Of a stretch of 64,000 bases of DNA, positions 1 through 11,400 are shown one piece after another (the stretch's first letter is position 1; each line of letters begins with the position of its first letter). Source of the stretch: Carettochelys insculpta. Taxonomy: Eukaryota; Chordata; Testudines; Carettochelyidae. The stretch is from NCBI RefSeq assembly GCF_033958435.1, contig NC_134161.1, positions 1,984,001 to 2,048,000 of the forward strand. The letters are read 5' to 3'. Both the position numbers and the translations under genes were made by a program. The notes under the pieces were generated by a model that was not told where the DNA came from, did not search any database, and worked only from the letters and a program-made list of their open reading frames with translations.

Positions 1-2325
1 GGCCCTCCAGTGTTGCTCAGAAGAGGCAGTGAACTATGTTTGGGAACTGCAGAGGCCAGCTAGCCTTGCGCGAGACTTAGGCAGCTCCCTTGCCAGTCCC
101 AGCCTGGAACTAGATTATTAAGCTGTAGGACTGGGACCCCCGGCACACTAATGTGGGGACAAAGGCAACAAGGGATACCAAAGCCCCACACTCTTCAACC
201 AGTACAGAGCATGTTGTTCCCCCATCCTCTTTCTTTCCCCCTTCCAGGTGGGTTGGTTCTGCCCCACGCAGCCAGTGTCTGCTCCTGCTTTGTGGGGTCA
301 TCTCCCAGCTGGGCGGTTGCTTCTCTTGCAATCTGAATGGAGAGGCGATGGTGCTGAACCTGGGAGGGTGCGGGGTGACGCATGAAAATGTTTCAGCAGG
401 GAAAACTCCTTGCAGAGCCTTCCTCCTCCAGCGCGTGCGCCATCGCCCAGGGCAGGCCAGTGAGTGCTTTAGAGCAGATTGGGCCTGACAGCCCTTCCCT
501 CAGGGGGCCACCAAGCCACCTGCACTGTTATTGCTGGGGCTGCCCTGGGAGGGCAGGCTCTGATCCTGCCTGCTCAGCGGTGGGAGAGGATGAGGAAGAA
601 AGACAAAGGCCCTGTTCCCATGTCCACCTTGTCACCAAGAGCGCTGTGGTGGTCTCCTTCTGCCACCCTGCTCGGCCTCCCGAGGACAGGTGGGCCTTTC
701 CAGGGAGGGGAGGGGTGCGGGCCTCGCACCCCGTCCTGTTGACGAAGAAAGGGGACGAGGCATTAGTGAAATGTTACCTTGTGTCGGATGGGAGCAATTG
801 AAAGGGAATGGTAAGAGACAGCGTTGGCAAACCTCCAAACCTGGAGTTACATAAGAATGAGGAGGGGAAAACCTGGTGCAGATGAACAAAGGCCGTAAGT
901 AAATGGTAAAAGTCGTCCCTGGGCTGGCTGGCTGAGCTGGCGGAAGTAGGCGCCTCTCAGGGGCCTCAAAGCACTGTGCAGAACACGGGGGGGCAATTGT
1001 CCGGGAAATTCCCCAGAAGGGCCCGTTGCCTGGGGAGCATGGCTGGGAAATGCCATGTCTCCGGAGGCCCCCGTTTAGCCCCTTGACTGTGATCCAGCCT
1101 GTAGTGAGCAGCGCTGCCCGGAGAAACCAGGAGTTCTGTTAACTTCTTCAGCCCGGCTTGCTCAGTCACGTCGGCGCCTCTGGCTGGCGGGGTGGGCTGG
1201 CAAGTCTGTGGCAATGCTAACCCGGAAGCTGCAAGAGCTGCAGCCACGTTAGAGGGTGTCCGCAGAGCAGCGGAAGCACAGCCCCACTTGCTGCATTCGT
1301 CTCCCTTGGGAGCAGTGGGCAATCTGTGGCTCGTGTGAGGCCCCGTTACCCTCCCAGAGTCCAGCGCAGGGACTCTTGTCCTGCGAACCTGTGCGTGTGG
1401 TTATGCTTTTCAGTGTGTGGCTGGTGGTCTTGGAAAATCCTTTCCTGTCCCGGTTTACCGTTCATCCCTGACCTAAACCTTCATTCCAGATTATTTGTTT
1501 TTATTAAAAATGAAGCTAACATCTCTATGTGGTTTGCTTGGAAGATGTGGCTCTTCAGATGCTATTTCAGGTGCCTTCTTTTGGAAATCTTAACATCTTG
1601 CCTTTCCCATGCCTTGGCCAGCACCTGTCTGTCTCTTCAGGAGACAGGTGGTATGTGATTTTCTGGATAATCAGATACAAAATGGAGAGCTCTGTTTGTG
1701 CTCACCTGGTTAGAAATGTCTCAGTATGTGCCTCGTTTGCTTCCACGTTAATTAAACCCAGAGCCCCATATGACTCGCCCACAGTCCAGCTCCTCATCGG
1801 CGTGGTTATAGGCATCAGTGGCTTGGTCTTGCAGGATGCTGAGCAATTCCTGGAAGCAATGAAGAGCCTCAGCTCCCCTGGAGACCAATGGGGAGGGAAG
1901 TGCCCAGTGCCTTGGTGAATTGGGCCCTAAAAGAGGAGGCTGTGTAAGCTATAGGTGCCATACATCACCAGCTCTCGGCTGAGAGTCTCACTCTCTTACC
2001 AGCAGGTTAATGCTTGTCCTGGCATTACCGTGCAAGGCTCCTCCCATCTTCAGCAGTCCCTGATGCTCAGAGTGCTCTGCCCTGTGTGGGTGGCATGAGC
2101 GTGTCCCGGGGCAGGAGAGATGGGCTGTTTGTGGTTCAGTGGGCAGGCGGACATCGGACATGAGACAGGACGATGCACCTTCTGGGATACTGAGTTATTG
2201 GGAGCTGAGCACACCAGGAGGCATTCTAGCCTGTGGGACTGACAGAGCTGCTGCAGAGCTAGTAGCTCCAGGACTCTTTATAGGACCTTGGTCCTCTTTA
2301 ACCATGTTGCTTTTTTTTCCCCCAG
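1..2325 (+). other. DSCAML1: DSCAML1 intron, 3' portion (no exon seen)
   Basis: This stretch precedes the first exon in the window. I looked for the preceding half of FNIII-1 and did not find it, so the intron continues beyond the left edge. The acceptor at 2324-2325 follows a T/C-rich tract (2309-2323). Short open frames here have no recognisable domain. No repeat family was identified with confidence. Confidence 0.7.
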
Positions 2326-2493
2326 ATACCTGGGATTTTAAGCAATCTACCCGCAACATCTCCCCCACCATTAACCAGGCTAACATAGTGGATCTGCACC
2401 CAGCCTCCGTGTACAGCATCCGCATGTACTCCTTCAACAAGATCGGGCGCAGCGAGCCCAGCAAGGAGCTCACCATCATCACAGAAGAAGCAG
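2326..2493 (+). CDS. DSCAML1: DSCAML1 exon: C-terminal part of FNIII-1
   Basis: The exon begins with the last two bases of a split codon and encodes [10 protein letters not shown]... through [14 protein letters not shown], the end of the first FNIII repeat. It contains the usual FNIII strand-F pattern ([16 protein letters not shown]) and one N-glycosylation sequon (NIS). Acceptor cccag at 2321-2325, donor gtgctt at 2494. It ends with one base of an Ala codon completed at 3823 (phase 1). Confidence 0.95.
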
Positions 2494-5400
2494 GTGCTTC
2501 TTGCTCTCACATTTTCCTCTGCTGGGTGCATGCCTTTCCTGCATTCTGTTCTGTGGTGACACAGCCCCTACCCCCATCACTCCTGGCAGTGACACTCGTT
2601 CGGGCAGGTGGGGGGGACAGGAAGGGGGAATTCCAAGGACGGACAAATTTCAGCTGGATGCAAAACAGCAAACAGTCCAAGGCAGGGGTGTGGGAGGGGC
2701 TGTGGGTGGGCAAGAGCGTATCACAGCATGGCCGATGACAGCCGGTCCCTCGGCTTTTGCTGCCGCAATTAGCGGGCAAGGTGGGAGTTGTGTCCCTGCC
2801 ACAGGAGCTGGCCTTGGTGCTGGGCAAAGTGTTCCTATTGATGGTCAGAAGCTGGGAGCTTTCCGTGGTCCTGCCCTAGCGATTCCAGAAGGAGGGGCTG
2901 CCCCTGGTTGTCTTGGCCAGTGTCCATGTTCCCACACACTGCAGGACTTGGGGAGTGAGCTGTTCTGGTCTCTCCCTTGGCCTTGAACTTCAGCACACAG
3001 GGCACTGCAAAGCCCTGGGGTGGCGCAGCCTGCCTGCACGCGAGCCAACAGCTGAATGGTGCAGGTCGTACCATCTCCTTCAGCAAAGCCAAGGTTCCAG
3101 CCAGTTGCTCACAAGTTCTCCACACCCTGAGCAGCACTTGTCAGGATTTAGCCAGAGTTTGACCCCCACACTGTTCTCCTGTGGGAATGCACGTGTCCGC
3201 TGACCGGCCTGTGCGCCACTGGGCTCCGAGCGCTCAGCTGAGGTTTCTAGAGAAGCTTCTGAGCAGAGTGTGACAGCAGTGCTGGTAAAACACAGCTGTT
3301 TTCTGCGCGTTTCACTGCTTGTGTGTGCAGACCTCTGTAAGGAACGGAGTCCTCTCCTCAGACACTCACACGGGTATTGGTCCCCTCTGACGGGGTCCTG
3401 CACGTGGGCCCAACCAAACATGCATCGGAGAAGCAATGCGGCAGGCATTGGGACAACGGTCTCCAACTCGGAGATGCGAAAGTGTGCTCTGTCTGTGTGC
3501 TGTCCTCTTCCCAAAATGGTGACGTTCATCACCGTGTCTGGCCCACTTGCACTCAGCAGTTCTGCACTAGTCGGTAGGAAATAAGGGAGTTGAACTGGGA
3601 GGAGGAGACAGCCTGTATTTAAAGCACCGTTTGTTTCAGTAATAGAACAAGGGAACAAAGCAGCTGATAGTACCCACATGTATTTATTTTTCTCTAGCCC
3701 TCTGTTGCTGGTTGTTCCCTGTGAAGTTTGCCCCATTGCAGAGTTGTTTCTTAAAAGCGAAAGTGACTCCATGGGCTCCTTCCTCTGGAGCTTGCACATG
3801 ACTCTGATCTGTTTCACCACAGCTCCGGATGGGCCCCCCATGGATGTCACCTTGCAGCCAATGACCTCACAGAGCATCCAAGTCACTTGGAAGGTACGTT
3901 TCTGGGGTGACGAGGGGGTGTTGCTGTGTGTGGAGTTAGGTTGGCACGGTGATACCCCAATGTCCGTGATATGTGGAGACAGGCCCCTGGTCTGGCACAT
4001 TTCAGGGACTGGTGAACCCTTTGGGCAAGTCACTTTATGTCTCCATGTTGCAGTTTCCCTGTCTGAAATGGAAATACAATGCTGACGTATTTTGCAAGGA
4101 AGTTTAACAGCATTCCTAAGGTGCTATGAGATTGTTGGAGAGAAATACACTGGAGCTGTGCTAAGCGTAATAGTGGCATCATTATGGCTGTGCTGTACAG
4201 AAGCTGCCTTTAAGGCCAAGAGTATCTAGGAGCAACCCTAAATAGCAGCTCTGCTGCCATGGCTCTGAACATCTTTGTTCACCAGGTTGGCCAGCCCAAG
4301 TAGAATTTGAGAGACAGAATGAAAACGCAAGGGCTAGATGTTTACCCCAGCTCCGTCACGAGGCCCTTTTTTAATGGTGTTTGATAAGATATTTACTGTC
4401 TTCGAGGTTAGCCACAAAGAGGGGAGGGGAGAGAGGGTACAGATGTAACAATCCAGCCACTTGGCTACAAAACGCTTGTGCAAAGATCAATAAAATTTAG
4501 AATCGGATTTATTTTTCAGAAGCCGCATAATGAAAAATAAAATTGATTATAAAGTTAGGACTTCAGAATGAACGAGCAAGTCAATAAATTTAGGGCTCCA
4601 TCCTCTAGTCCTCCCTCCCCTTCAGCACTGAAAAACAGATTAATGAAAAATAAGCTTCACTTGAAAGATAAGTTGCTTGGTTTTAAGAGAGTTTCAGCGA
4701 GATGGATAGCTCGGGCTGTATAACATAAATTTGCAATCAGCCCTATTGATTTCTTAATGCTTCAGAGAAATATTGTTAAAATTGATTTAAACCTGCCCTC
4801 GTGCATTTTTAAGACTGTCAGCCCCTTCCCCACCCGCCTCCTAATCAGATCAGCCTACTTGAGCCCCAGCTCTGGCCAGGTGTTCTCAATCGTTATTTCC
4901 TCATCAGCCAATCAGCATCCAGTTATCAGCCCCTCCGCCAGGCTCTGAAGGGCTCTGGTTTTGTTACGATTTGATTATCAGCTCTGAGCTCTGCCTAACA
5001 GAAGCCAAAAAGCAGGAGTCTTTTTAAAAACTCAACCACTACAGTCGGGTCAGATGGAAAAACCAAAGGGTTGGGCCCGGGAGCAACTGTGACCTGTAAG
5101 AGGAGCTGTCAGCTATCCCAAAGGAGCAGTAAGGGCACAGAGCTAGCTTACACACAAAGCTGGAAGGGTCCAGACAGCTGGGGTGGGCGAATTCAGATGA
5201 AGGCACCCAAGTGTGCCTGGCAGTGGAGGGAGTTTAGCGTGGACCTAGGGGATAGCGACAGACAGACAGGAGAGGCAGGCTGCAGAGGGCTTTGTAAACC
5301 ACTGATAAAACATCAGGCACGGAAACAGCAACTTCCTGTTTCCAAAACGCCATATGGATTCTGGGCCCGTCTCGCAGCCTCTCTCCTCTTGAGGCCTGAG

Positions 5401-8400
5401 CTTGATACGCTGAGCCCCAGGCTGAATGAAGCACATTAAATATTTGCCCCAGCTGTAGGCACGGCCAGGACTAGGACCTGGCCAGTCACTTTATGCTCTA
5501 TGCGCGTGGGTACGCTGCCGCAGGGCACTCAGAGCTCGCGTTTCGCTGTGTGTTGTTCCAGGCAGTGCTTGGGGAGCTTTGCAGGGCTGCTGAAATGAGG
5601 GTGGACGCTGCTTGCCCTGTGATACTTCTCCATTCGTGTCCCCATTTCTGCAGGCCCCAAAGAAGGAACTCCAGAATGGGGTGATCCGGGGCTATCAGAT
5701 CGGCTACCGGGAAAACAGCCCTGGCAGCAACGGGCAATACAGCATCGTGGAGATGAAGGCCACAGGCGACAGTGAGGTCTACACCTTGGACAACTTGAAG
5801 AAGTTTGCACAGTATGGGGTGGTGGTGCAGGCATTCAACCGTGCAGGGACGGGGCCCTCCTCCAGCGAGATCAATGCCACCACGCTAGAGGATGGTGAGT
5901 ATGGCGAGGTCCCTGGGCCTGCAGACAAGGGTACAGAGACATGTGAAGGGCTTCCAGCTGTTCAGAGTGTGTTGGTTCATGGAATCATAGAATCCCAGGG
6001 CGGGAAGGGACCTCGGGAAGTCATCTAGCCCAGCCCCCTGCCTAAAGCAGGATCAACCCCAACTAAATCATCCCAGCCAGGACTTAATCTCTAGGGCTGG
6101 AGATCCCACCACCTCTCTAGGTAACACATTCCAGTGCTTCCCCATCTTCCTGGTGCAATAGTGTTCCCTAATATCCAACCTACACCTCTCCCTCTGTCAC
6201 TGGTACTGGTCCTTTGGTGCAGCCCAACTAGTCTGAGGGCGGTGCTGTCAACATGGGGGTTTTGCACCATCTCTCTAGCAGCTGCACCAGCCAAACCCCT
6301 AGTGTAGGCTACAGCTTGTTTTTCGCTTTCAAGCACACTGCAGACAGCAGTGGCGCGGTTCACAGAGCTGGGCACCCGCGGCTGATGATCCGCTAGAGGT
6401 AAGATCCTGGAGTAGCAGCCGGCAACCTGTGGGCTGCATGTGACCCACCAGGGCTCCGTCTGCGACCCACAGCCCCTCCTGGCTGCCCCTGTCCTTTGTG
6501 TGCCTATTGCACACTGGGGCACTGGTGCCCACACCTCCCCCGCCCTTACAGCACTTTCAAAGGAGCTGCAAATCGCCTGATTCACACTCTGTCCCCGCTC
6601 CACCCCCGCCCTCCTAGAGCTGGAAAGCTGCTAATCAGCTGTTCACGGGGTGGCTGTTCCAGCTCAGGGGGAGAGGGGAAGGTACAGGTAAGTGTGAGGC
6701 TCTGGTGCATGAGAGGCATGTGGGGGAGGGTGGTACACTGGGGGGGAGGGGCTGTGGGGCAGAAGGTGGAACTCCAGTAGGGAACCCTGTGGCCCACCCT
6801 CTGTTCGTGGCTGCCCATCCCTGCCCTAGCATGTACACAGCAGTGTCTGTGCCTCTTGTTCTGGCTCCGTGGGTTAGTCCTTCCCTCTTTGGGAATGGCA
6901 GCTTGCCGATGTCCTCTGCGTGGTGTAGAAAGGGACTCGCAGCTGCCTGAGCCTCTGGCCAGCACAGAAAATGCTTTGGGGCTTTACCCCCCCGTGGTGA
7001 GTGCCGAGCAGAGGGGAATAATAACTTCTCGAGATCTGACACTGAGCCATTGACCACTACCTGTTGGGCCTGTCCATCAAGCCAGCTGTCTGTCCATCTT
7101 ACAGTCCATGGATCCAATCCACACTTCCTCAACTTATGGACAAGAATGTTGTGGGAGTCTGTATCAAAAGCTTTGCCGAAGTCACATCCACTGACTTCCC
7201 CATTTCCACAGAGCCTGTTACCTCATCATAGAAGCTAATCAGATTGGTGAGGCAGGACTTGCCCTTGGTGAATCCCTGTTGGCTACTTTTGATCACTTCC
7301 CCTCTTCCAAATGCCTCAGAATGGATTCTTTGAGGATCCCCTCCATGATTTTTCTGGGGACTGAGGTGTGGCTGGCCAGTCTATAGTTCCCTGGATCCTT
7401 CTTACTTTTTTTAAAGGTGAGCACTATATTTGCCTTTTTCCAGTCATCCAGGATCTCTCTTGGTGTCCATGAGCTTTCAAAGATAAAGGCCAAAGGCTCT
7501 GCAATAACATCTGCCAATTCCCTCAGCACCTTTGAATGCATTAAATCTGGACCCCTGGATTCGTGTATGTCCAGCTTTTCTAAACAGCTCTTAACCTGTT
7601 CTTTCCCCACCGAGGGCTACCCACACCCTTCCCATACTGCACTGCCTGGTGCTGTAGGTTGGGAACTGATCTTGTCCATGAAGACTGAGGCAAAAAAAAG
7701 CATTGAGTACTTGAGCTTTCCTGCATCATCTGTCACTAGGTTACTTTCCTCATCCAGTAGCGGCCCCAGACCCTCTCTGATCACCCTCCTCTTGATCACA
7801 TGCCTGTAGAAACCCTTCTTGTTAACCTTCATGTCCCTTGCCAGCTGCAGTTCCAATTGTGCTTTCACTTTCCTGCTTACTGCCCAGCATTCTCCAGCCA
7901 CATATTTATACTCCTCCTTCGTCAACTGTCCATGTTTCCATTTCTTATACACATCCTGTTCCAATTTAAGCTGACCAGGAATTTCCCTGTAAAGCCAAGC
8001 TGGTTGCCTACCATAGTTGCATTTCTTACTATGCAGTGGGACAGTTTGTTCTGTGCCTTCAGTAAGACTTCTTTAAAATACCACCAGCTCTCTGAAGTCT
8101 TTTCCCCTTCATCTTCATTTCCCAAGGGATCCTGCCCATCAGTTCTCTCAGGGAGTTGAAGTCTGCTCTTCTGAAATCAAGCGTCTGTATTTTACTGCTC
8201 ACTTTTCTTCTTTCTGCCAGGATCCTGAAACCCACCATCTCATGGTCGCTGCAGCCCAGGTTGCCACCCACTTCTATTCTCCTGCTAGTTCTTCCCTGTT
8301 TTGTGAGCAGCAGGTCAAGTTGCGCACGGCCCCTGGTTGGTTCTTTCAGCACTTGTACCAGGAAGTTATCCCCAGCGTTCTCCAAAAACTTCTTGAATTG

Positions 8401-11400
8401 TCGGTGTGCTGCTGTATTGGTCTCCCAACAAATGTCTGGGTGATTAAAGTCTCCCATGAGAACTTGGGCCTGTGATTTGGAAGCTTCTCTTAGTTGCCTG
8501 AAGAAATGTTCCTCTACCTGATCTGGTGGTCTGTAGCAGACACCAACCACAACATCACCTCGTGTTGCTACCACCTCTAAACTTAACCCAAAGACTGTCG
8601 ATTGGGTTTTCTCTCTCCTTATACTGGACCTGTGAGCAATCATACTGCTGTTACGTACAGCGCCATTCCTCTCCTTTTCTCCCCGCCTGTCCTTCCTGAA
8701 CAGTTTCTGTCCTTCCATGACAAGTGCTCCAGTTATGTGAGTCATCCCACCAAGTCTCCCTTATCCCAATCACCTCATACTCCTTTGACTGTGACAGGGC
8801 CTCTAATTCTTCCTGTTGGTCTCCCAGGCTTCTTGCATTTATATGCAAGCACCTTAGGCAGTTAGCTGATTGGCTTACCTTCTCCTTTCGAACCAGGGGT
8901 CCTTCTTCATTCCTTCCTTCCTTCCTTCCTCCTTCCCCACTGACCTGCAGTCCTACCCTGCACATCTCAGCACTTTGTCCTTTCAAGAGCTCAGCGCATG
9001 GCGGAGGAGGGTGGGGGTGCTAATTAAGCTTCATGGCAGCTGTATCAGGTAGATGAGTATATGCTGGGTGCACGGTGGCATGAGGTGAAGTAGCTTGCCC
9101 AGGGTCACATGTGGTTAACTATTGGCAAAGTTGGGGATATAGCCCTGGCCGGTGCACCCTTGTTCTCACTGAGAGACACACGCTCCCTCTGCCTAAACTA
9201 TAGGAGAGCTTCATAAATTCTGGCTTGGAATGAGGGGGCATATGTGTGCCAAATCCCACCCTGGGGAAGGGGGTTGTGTGCCTGGCTCCATTACTGACTT
9301 GCTGCACGACCTGGAGCAAGTCGCATGGCCTCTGCCCCAGACTTGCCATGTCAGGGAAGTGGGACTAGCCCTCTGGTCTCTGGTGCTGTGTAAGTGCTAA
9401 GCCTCACTGGGTATTTGGGCTGCCCTGCTAGGCACTTGCTCAGCTTCCAGCCTTTTGGAGTGGCTGAGCGTGCCCTGGAAGCTGCAGGTAGCAGCTGGAG
9501 GGGGCCCAGCCTGTGAGCTCTGGCAGCTGCTTCACCTGCTCCTTGCAGGGCTGTTTTACAAAGTGCCTGAGATGTTTCCATTGGGGAGAGATGGTTTTAG
9601 CCTTGGAGTCATTTTAAAAACAACAAAAAAAACAAGTTTCACACTGCATTTGCTCAGCACTTTTTCATACTTAATTAAGGCTCTCATTAGCCTGTCAAAG
9701 CATGATCATTTCCTGGCTCCATTAGCACTCCTCCTGGGGTATTCAAGGGCCCCTGTTTTAGCAATAGTGTCTTTTCCATAATTATATTGCCTTCATTTTG
9801 TTCAAACGGACTCCCTGTATTAGTTTATTACACTCAGGCCCTAATTACATGGTGCTTATATTTTTACACCTAAGTAATATGAAACAATAATCATTTTCAA
9901 AGAGAATCATTAGGATGATGTATTATCATTTAAATGCTCATAAAAATTAGAGTTACCTCTTATGGGGCAATGGGATCTAATTACCTTGCATCCAGCTAGT
10001 TCTCCTGGTTTTCCCCTTTGTTTTAAGCACAGTGCATACAGTCTCATGGCTTCCTTGAGAGCATGGCTCTAGTTGTTTGGATCTGCTGTGGAGTTTCACG
10101 CAGCTGTGCTTGGAAAAGGTTTTCAGTGGACTCAATGTCAAAGCAAAACTTTGGGCCCTGGGTCATTTCTGCATCCACCTGGTGCACAGTTTATGGCCAG
10201 TTGCCGTTGCAGAGCAGCATATTTCTAGGGTGTCGTTCCCACGGTGCTGACCTCGGGCACCGACTGGCTCAGCAGCACTATTTGTGCATGGGTAGTATGC
10301 AGAGCGCAGGGCCCCTTTGTGCAGGTGTGTTTAAACGCTGCCAGCAGAACAGCCCCTGGGCAAGCAAGAGTGGGTCGGACAGTGAACGCTGCTTTGGCCT
10401 GGTGTCCGGGGGTGTTTCACACGTCCACCAGACAATCCAGTTGGTCAGGAGTCAAGAGACGAGCTGGAGCTCGCAGGGGGCAGCAGCAGTGGGTGTGTGA
10501 ACTGAGTAGCAGGGTAGGGCACACCTCATGGCCTCCCCGTGGGGTTAGTACTAAGCGATATGGACCGAGCACTGGTGCCTCTTCCTGCTCTGTGGTTTGG
10601 AGTCTCAACCAAAAGCAGAGAGAATTCAGAGGGCTGGTCAGAGTGGATCCGGCCCCCTGCAGTGCTGTGCACCTCTCCAAGCAGCATGAAACTGGAGCTG
10701 GAAGGGGAGGTGGCCTGGGGTGTCCCCAGGAGGCAGCTGAGCTCTGCAGTGCAAGCTCCCTGGGTGGCCATGCTATATAGCCTGTCCCTGTTGGGCTGGT
10801 TGTTCCAGGTCCCTACAAAAGGCTTGGTGAACGGTGCCCCGCAGGGGTGACTTCTCTGCATTCTCTGGCCCCCCACAGCTGTGAGCTCCCTTCGCTGGGA
10901 AGAGGAAGGTGTCCTGAATCTGGCTGCTTGGGTGGGAGAAGCATCCATCCGTGTTAAGCAACCAGCCTGCAGAAGTGCCCAGGCTGGCTCCAGTCCTGTG
11001 CCAGTCCCTGGTCTGCCTCCCACCCCAGCCTGCCACTGGCCAACCCCAGCCCTAAATCTCAGAACTCTGTTGTGATATGCAGGTCCCCCTTTGCTTTCGT
11101 GAGCTCGGTCTAAGGTACGCTGGATTCCACCTGATTGTGATGAATTCTCACTAGACAGGGCAGGTCTGCTCCTTTAGCCAGGCCTCAGTTTGCAAGCACC
11201 AGTTGCTGCTTTTACTGTGCTGCAAACGCTCCCGTTCCTTGGTTAATGGCACTTCCAGGGCATGCTTGAGCGTGCTCAGTGTCAAGAGTGGTGGGGACTC
11301 CCTGGAGCTGTCTGCACTGCAGTTGGGAGACATCCTTCCCAGTCCTGGTAGACACATTCAAGCTAGCACGCTAAAAAAGAGCAGCGTGGATTTTGTAACC

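Larger units (their letters stand above)
3894..5653 (+). other. DSCAML1: DSCAML1 intron with a MIR-like fragment and an AT-rich island
   Basis: Intron of about 1.8 kb inside FNIII-2. It holds a MIR/CORE-SINE-like fragment (about 4010-4145) and an AT-rich, homeodomain-site-like island (about 4440-5000), both listed separately. The remainder shows nothing recognisable. Confidence 0.8.

Noticed and set aside
3080..4033. A 317-codon minus-strand frame
   Set aside because: No domain, it overlaps a + strand DSCAML1 exon, and composition is that of a chance antisense frame.
8059..8745. A 228-codon minus-strand frame, initially considered a host gene
   Set aside because: Content matches the CR1 ORF2 endonuclease; the adjacent frames are shifted parts of the same dead element.
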